Shown in pieces: positions 5,903 to 6,795 of a stretch of DNA of 6,795 nucleotides (the stretch's first letter is position 1; each line of letters starts with the position of its first letter). The translations under genes and the position numbers were made by a program. Source of the stretch: Candidatus Zixiibacteriota bacterium (GTDB lineage: Bacteria > Zixibacteria > MSB-5A5 > CAIYYT01); the NCBI GenBank assembly GCA_023134875.1, contig JAGLUH010000489.1:1-6795 (forward strand). Reading direction: 5' to 3'. The notes beneath the pieces were generated by a model, which saw only the letters and a list, made by a program, of their open reading frames with translations, did not search any database and was not told where the DNA came from.

Positions 5903-6005
5903 CTATCTCAGTATCTATTTCGCTTTGCTGGAAAGATGATTCTAATACAGGGAGGTATCGAGATCAACAGGCATGTACTGATCGACCGTTTCCACAGCAG
6001 GTAGG

Positions 6006-6512
6006 TTACTTGGCCAGATGGCGCGACAGCGCCTGACTGAAATCGACAAACAGAGTTTCCACATAATGCTCCAGGATGAACGCATCAGTAGAACCGACAT
6101 TGAAAGTCCCCAGAAAACGACCGTTACTGCTGAGGGGAATGAGCGCCACCGCGCGCGTATCGCTACCCAGTATTATCTTTGATTCAAAGTAGGGACAGTT
6201 GTCAGGATAGGGATACTTCTCCACCAGGGTTATTCTTTCAGTTTTGACATCGGCAAGAAGGGTACAGTCGCCATCGAGACGAAACCGCACGCCGAAACCA
6301 TAACGGCTGCCGATACGCACCGCCTCAATGGTGAAGGAATCTCTTGCCGCATCATAAGTGGCGAGTGAGGCACGTTTGACAGGGAAATGGCGGCTCAGAA
6401 ACTTGCAGGAAATCTGAAAAACATCCTGAAGCGAAGTGGCGTTTCGTAGCTTATTATCCAACGCTTTTCGCTTAGGTTCCGGCATCACGGGTTCAGCCGG
6501 GGCATCTGCCAT
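6006..6512 (-). CDS. Stand-alone GAF-domain protein
   Basis: This 168-residue protein has a short charged, Pro-rich N-terminus (1-18) followed by one GAF-like domain that fills the rest. It has the usual early helix (L-Q-D-V-F-Q-I-S-C-K-F-L) and the two-strand signature A-V-A-L-I-P-L (121-127) then G-R-F-L-G-T-F-N-V (131-139). GAF domains bind small ligands or mediate dimerisation. No kinase, cyclase or DNA-binding domain is attached, so an output would need a partner. Cysteines at 36, 83 and 106 (Y-P-D-N-C-P-Y-F) could matter for a redox or cofactor role, but this is not demonstrated. No signal peptide is present. The ATG at 6512 is preceded by GGGGAGGG about ten bases away. The gene runs tail-to-tail with the peptidase and head-to-head with a sodium symporter gene. 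Ligand and partner are unknown. Confidence 0.88.
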   Translation of the reverse strand: MADAPAEPVMPEPKRKALDNKLRNATSLQDVFQISCKFLSRHFPVKRASLATYDAARDSFTIEAVRIGSRYGFGVRFRLDGDCTLLADVKTERITLVEKYPYPDNCPYFESKIILGSDTRAVALIPLSSNGRFLGTFNVGSTDAFILEHYVETLFVDFSQALSRHLAK

Positions 6513-6656
6513 GATGTTTTCACCCTCCCCTTGCCTGGTAATGTTTTTCCCCCTCTATATTGAGGTTTGTCGGCAATACTGTTTCATTCTTAAGCGATTC
6601 CCGGCTGCCGGCTGGTTTCCTTGGCATGATCGGTTCTGTCGGCGGCGAAAATGATA

Positions 6657-6686
6657 TTGCGAATCCTTTCAACAGAACGTTATATA
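6657..6686 (+). promoter_or_regulatory. Candidate promoter for the sodium symporter gene
   Basis: TTGCGA (6657-6662) and TATATA (6681-6686) are spaced 18 bases apart in the 218-base gap between the divergent GAF and symporter genes. The match is moderate and the AT-rich TATATAT run allows other registers. Confidence 0.3.
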
Positions 6687-6713
6687 TGCTCCATTATGTT
6701 GAATCAGCAGACT

Positions 6714-6719
6714 AAGGAG
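6714..6719 (+). promoter_or_regulatory. Shine-Dalgarno AAGGAG of the symporter gene
   Basis: AAGGAG lies 11 bases before the GTG at 6731, a longer gap than usual. A second, very close AGGA (6724-6727) is three bases from the start. An in-frame TAA at 6713-6715 rules out any longer N-terminus, which decides the GTG start. Confidence 0.55.
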
Positions 6720-6730
6720 TAGCAGGAAAA

Positions 6731-6795
6731 GTGGCTCGGGATCAGTGGAATTCACGTATCGGCTTCATTCTGGCTGCCACCGGCAGCGCTATCGG
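6731..6795 (+). CDS. Neurotransmitter:sodium symporter (NSS/LeuT family), first 21 codons only
   Basis: The GTG at 6731 opens a frame that stays open to the window end and reads (M)ARDQWNSRIGFILAATGSA. W-x-S-R-x-G-F-I-L-A-x-x-G-S-A-(I/V)-G is the first-helix signature of bacterial NSS transporters. In LeuT this segment leads into the unwound part of TM1 that binds sodium and substrate. The full protein would be an inner-membrane sodium-coupled amino-acid importer with about 11-12 helices. Amino-acid uptake would suit a neighbour of a secreted aminopeptidase, but they have separate transcription signals, so the link is only suggestive. Identification rests on 21 residues, though the match is characteristic. 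Confidence 0.82.
   Translation, partial: MARDQWNSRIGFILAATGSAI

Overview
The window looks like a chromosomal segment of an uncultured Gram-negative-type bacterium, GC about 50%, with no phage or plasmid hallmark genes. The best taxonomic hint is the C-terminus of the secreted peptidase. Its dockerin-like domain has loops of the type D-x-D-x-N-G-x-x-N-x-x-D followed by VVYLI(D/N)Y and a Gly/Pro-rich linker. This style is common in metagenome-assembled genomes of Candidatus Zixibacteria and related FCB/KSB1-like lineages. The assignment is an inference from family knowledge, not something the sequence proves.

Region 1 (1-2851, minus strand) is a compact four-gene operon. In order of transcription it encodes a GAF-PP2C (RsbU/SpoIIE-type) phosphatase, an RsbW-type HATPase serine kinase, an RsbV/SpoIIAA-type STAS antagonist, and a HEAT-repeat protein that runs off the left edge. 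Gaps are 2, 14 and 24 nt, so co-transcription is very likely. The first three genes form a classical partner-switching circuit: the kinase phosphorylates the STAS protein, the phosphatase reverses this after sensing through its GAF domain, and the kinase or STAS protein acts on an output partner. No sigma factor is visible here. The HEAT-repeat protein is the only extra operon member and might be the output or a scaffold. The phosphatase carries an Asp-to-Asn change at a position that is normally a metal ligand.

Region 2 (2852-3600) has no convincing gene. It holds a nested, MITE-like inverted repeat (3045-3238) built around two inverted copies of a GTCATTGCGAG...GAAGCAATCTC palindrome. Further right are small hairpins, a near-consensus sigma70-type promoter (TTGACA-N17-TATTAT, 3383-3411), and a leader of about 180 nt with a hairpin and a possible tiny upstream ORF.

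Region 3 (3601-5902, plus strand) is a secreted M1-family zinc aminopeptidase with an Ig-like module and a dockerin-like C-terminus, closed by an intrinsic terminator.

Region 4 (6006-6795) holds a stand-alone GAF-domain protein on the minus strand, tail-to-tail with the peptidase. Divergent from it is the first 21 codons of a neurotransmitter:sodium symporter (LeuT/NSS-type) gene that continues past the right edge.

Most of the content belongs to known families. The points most worth a second look are the Asn in the phosphatase metal site, the HEAT-repeat protein tied to a partner-switching operon, the nested palindromic element, and the leader of the dockerin-tagged peptidase.
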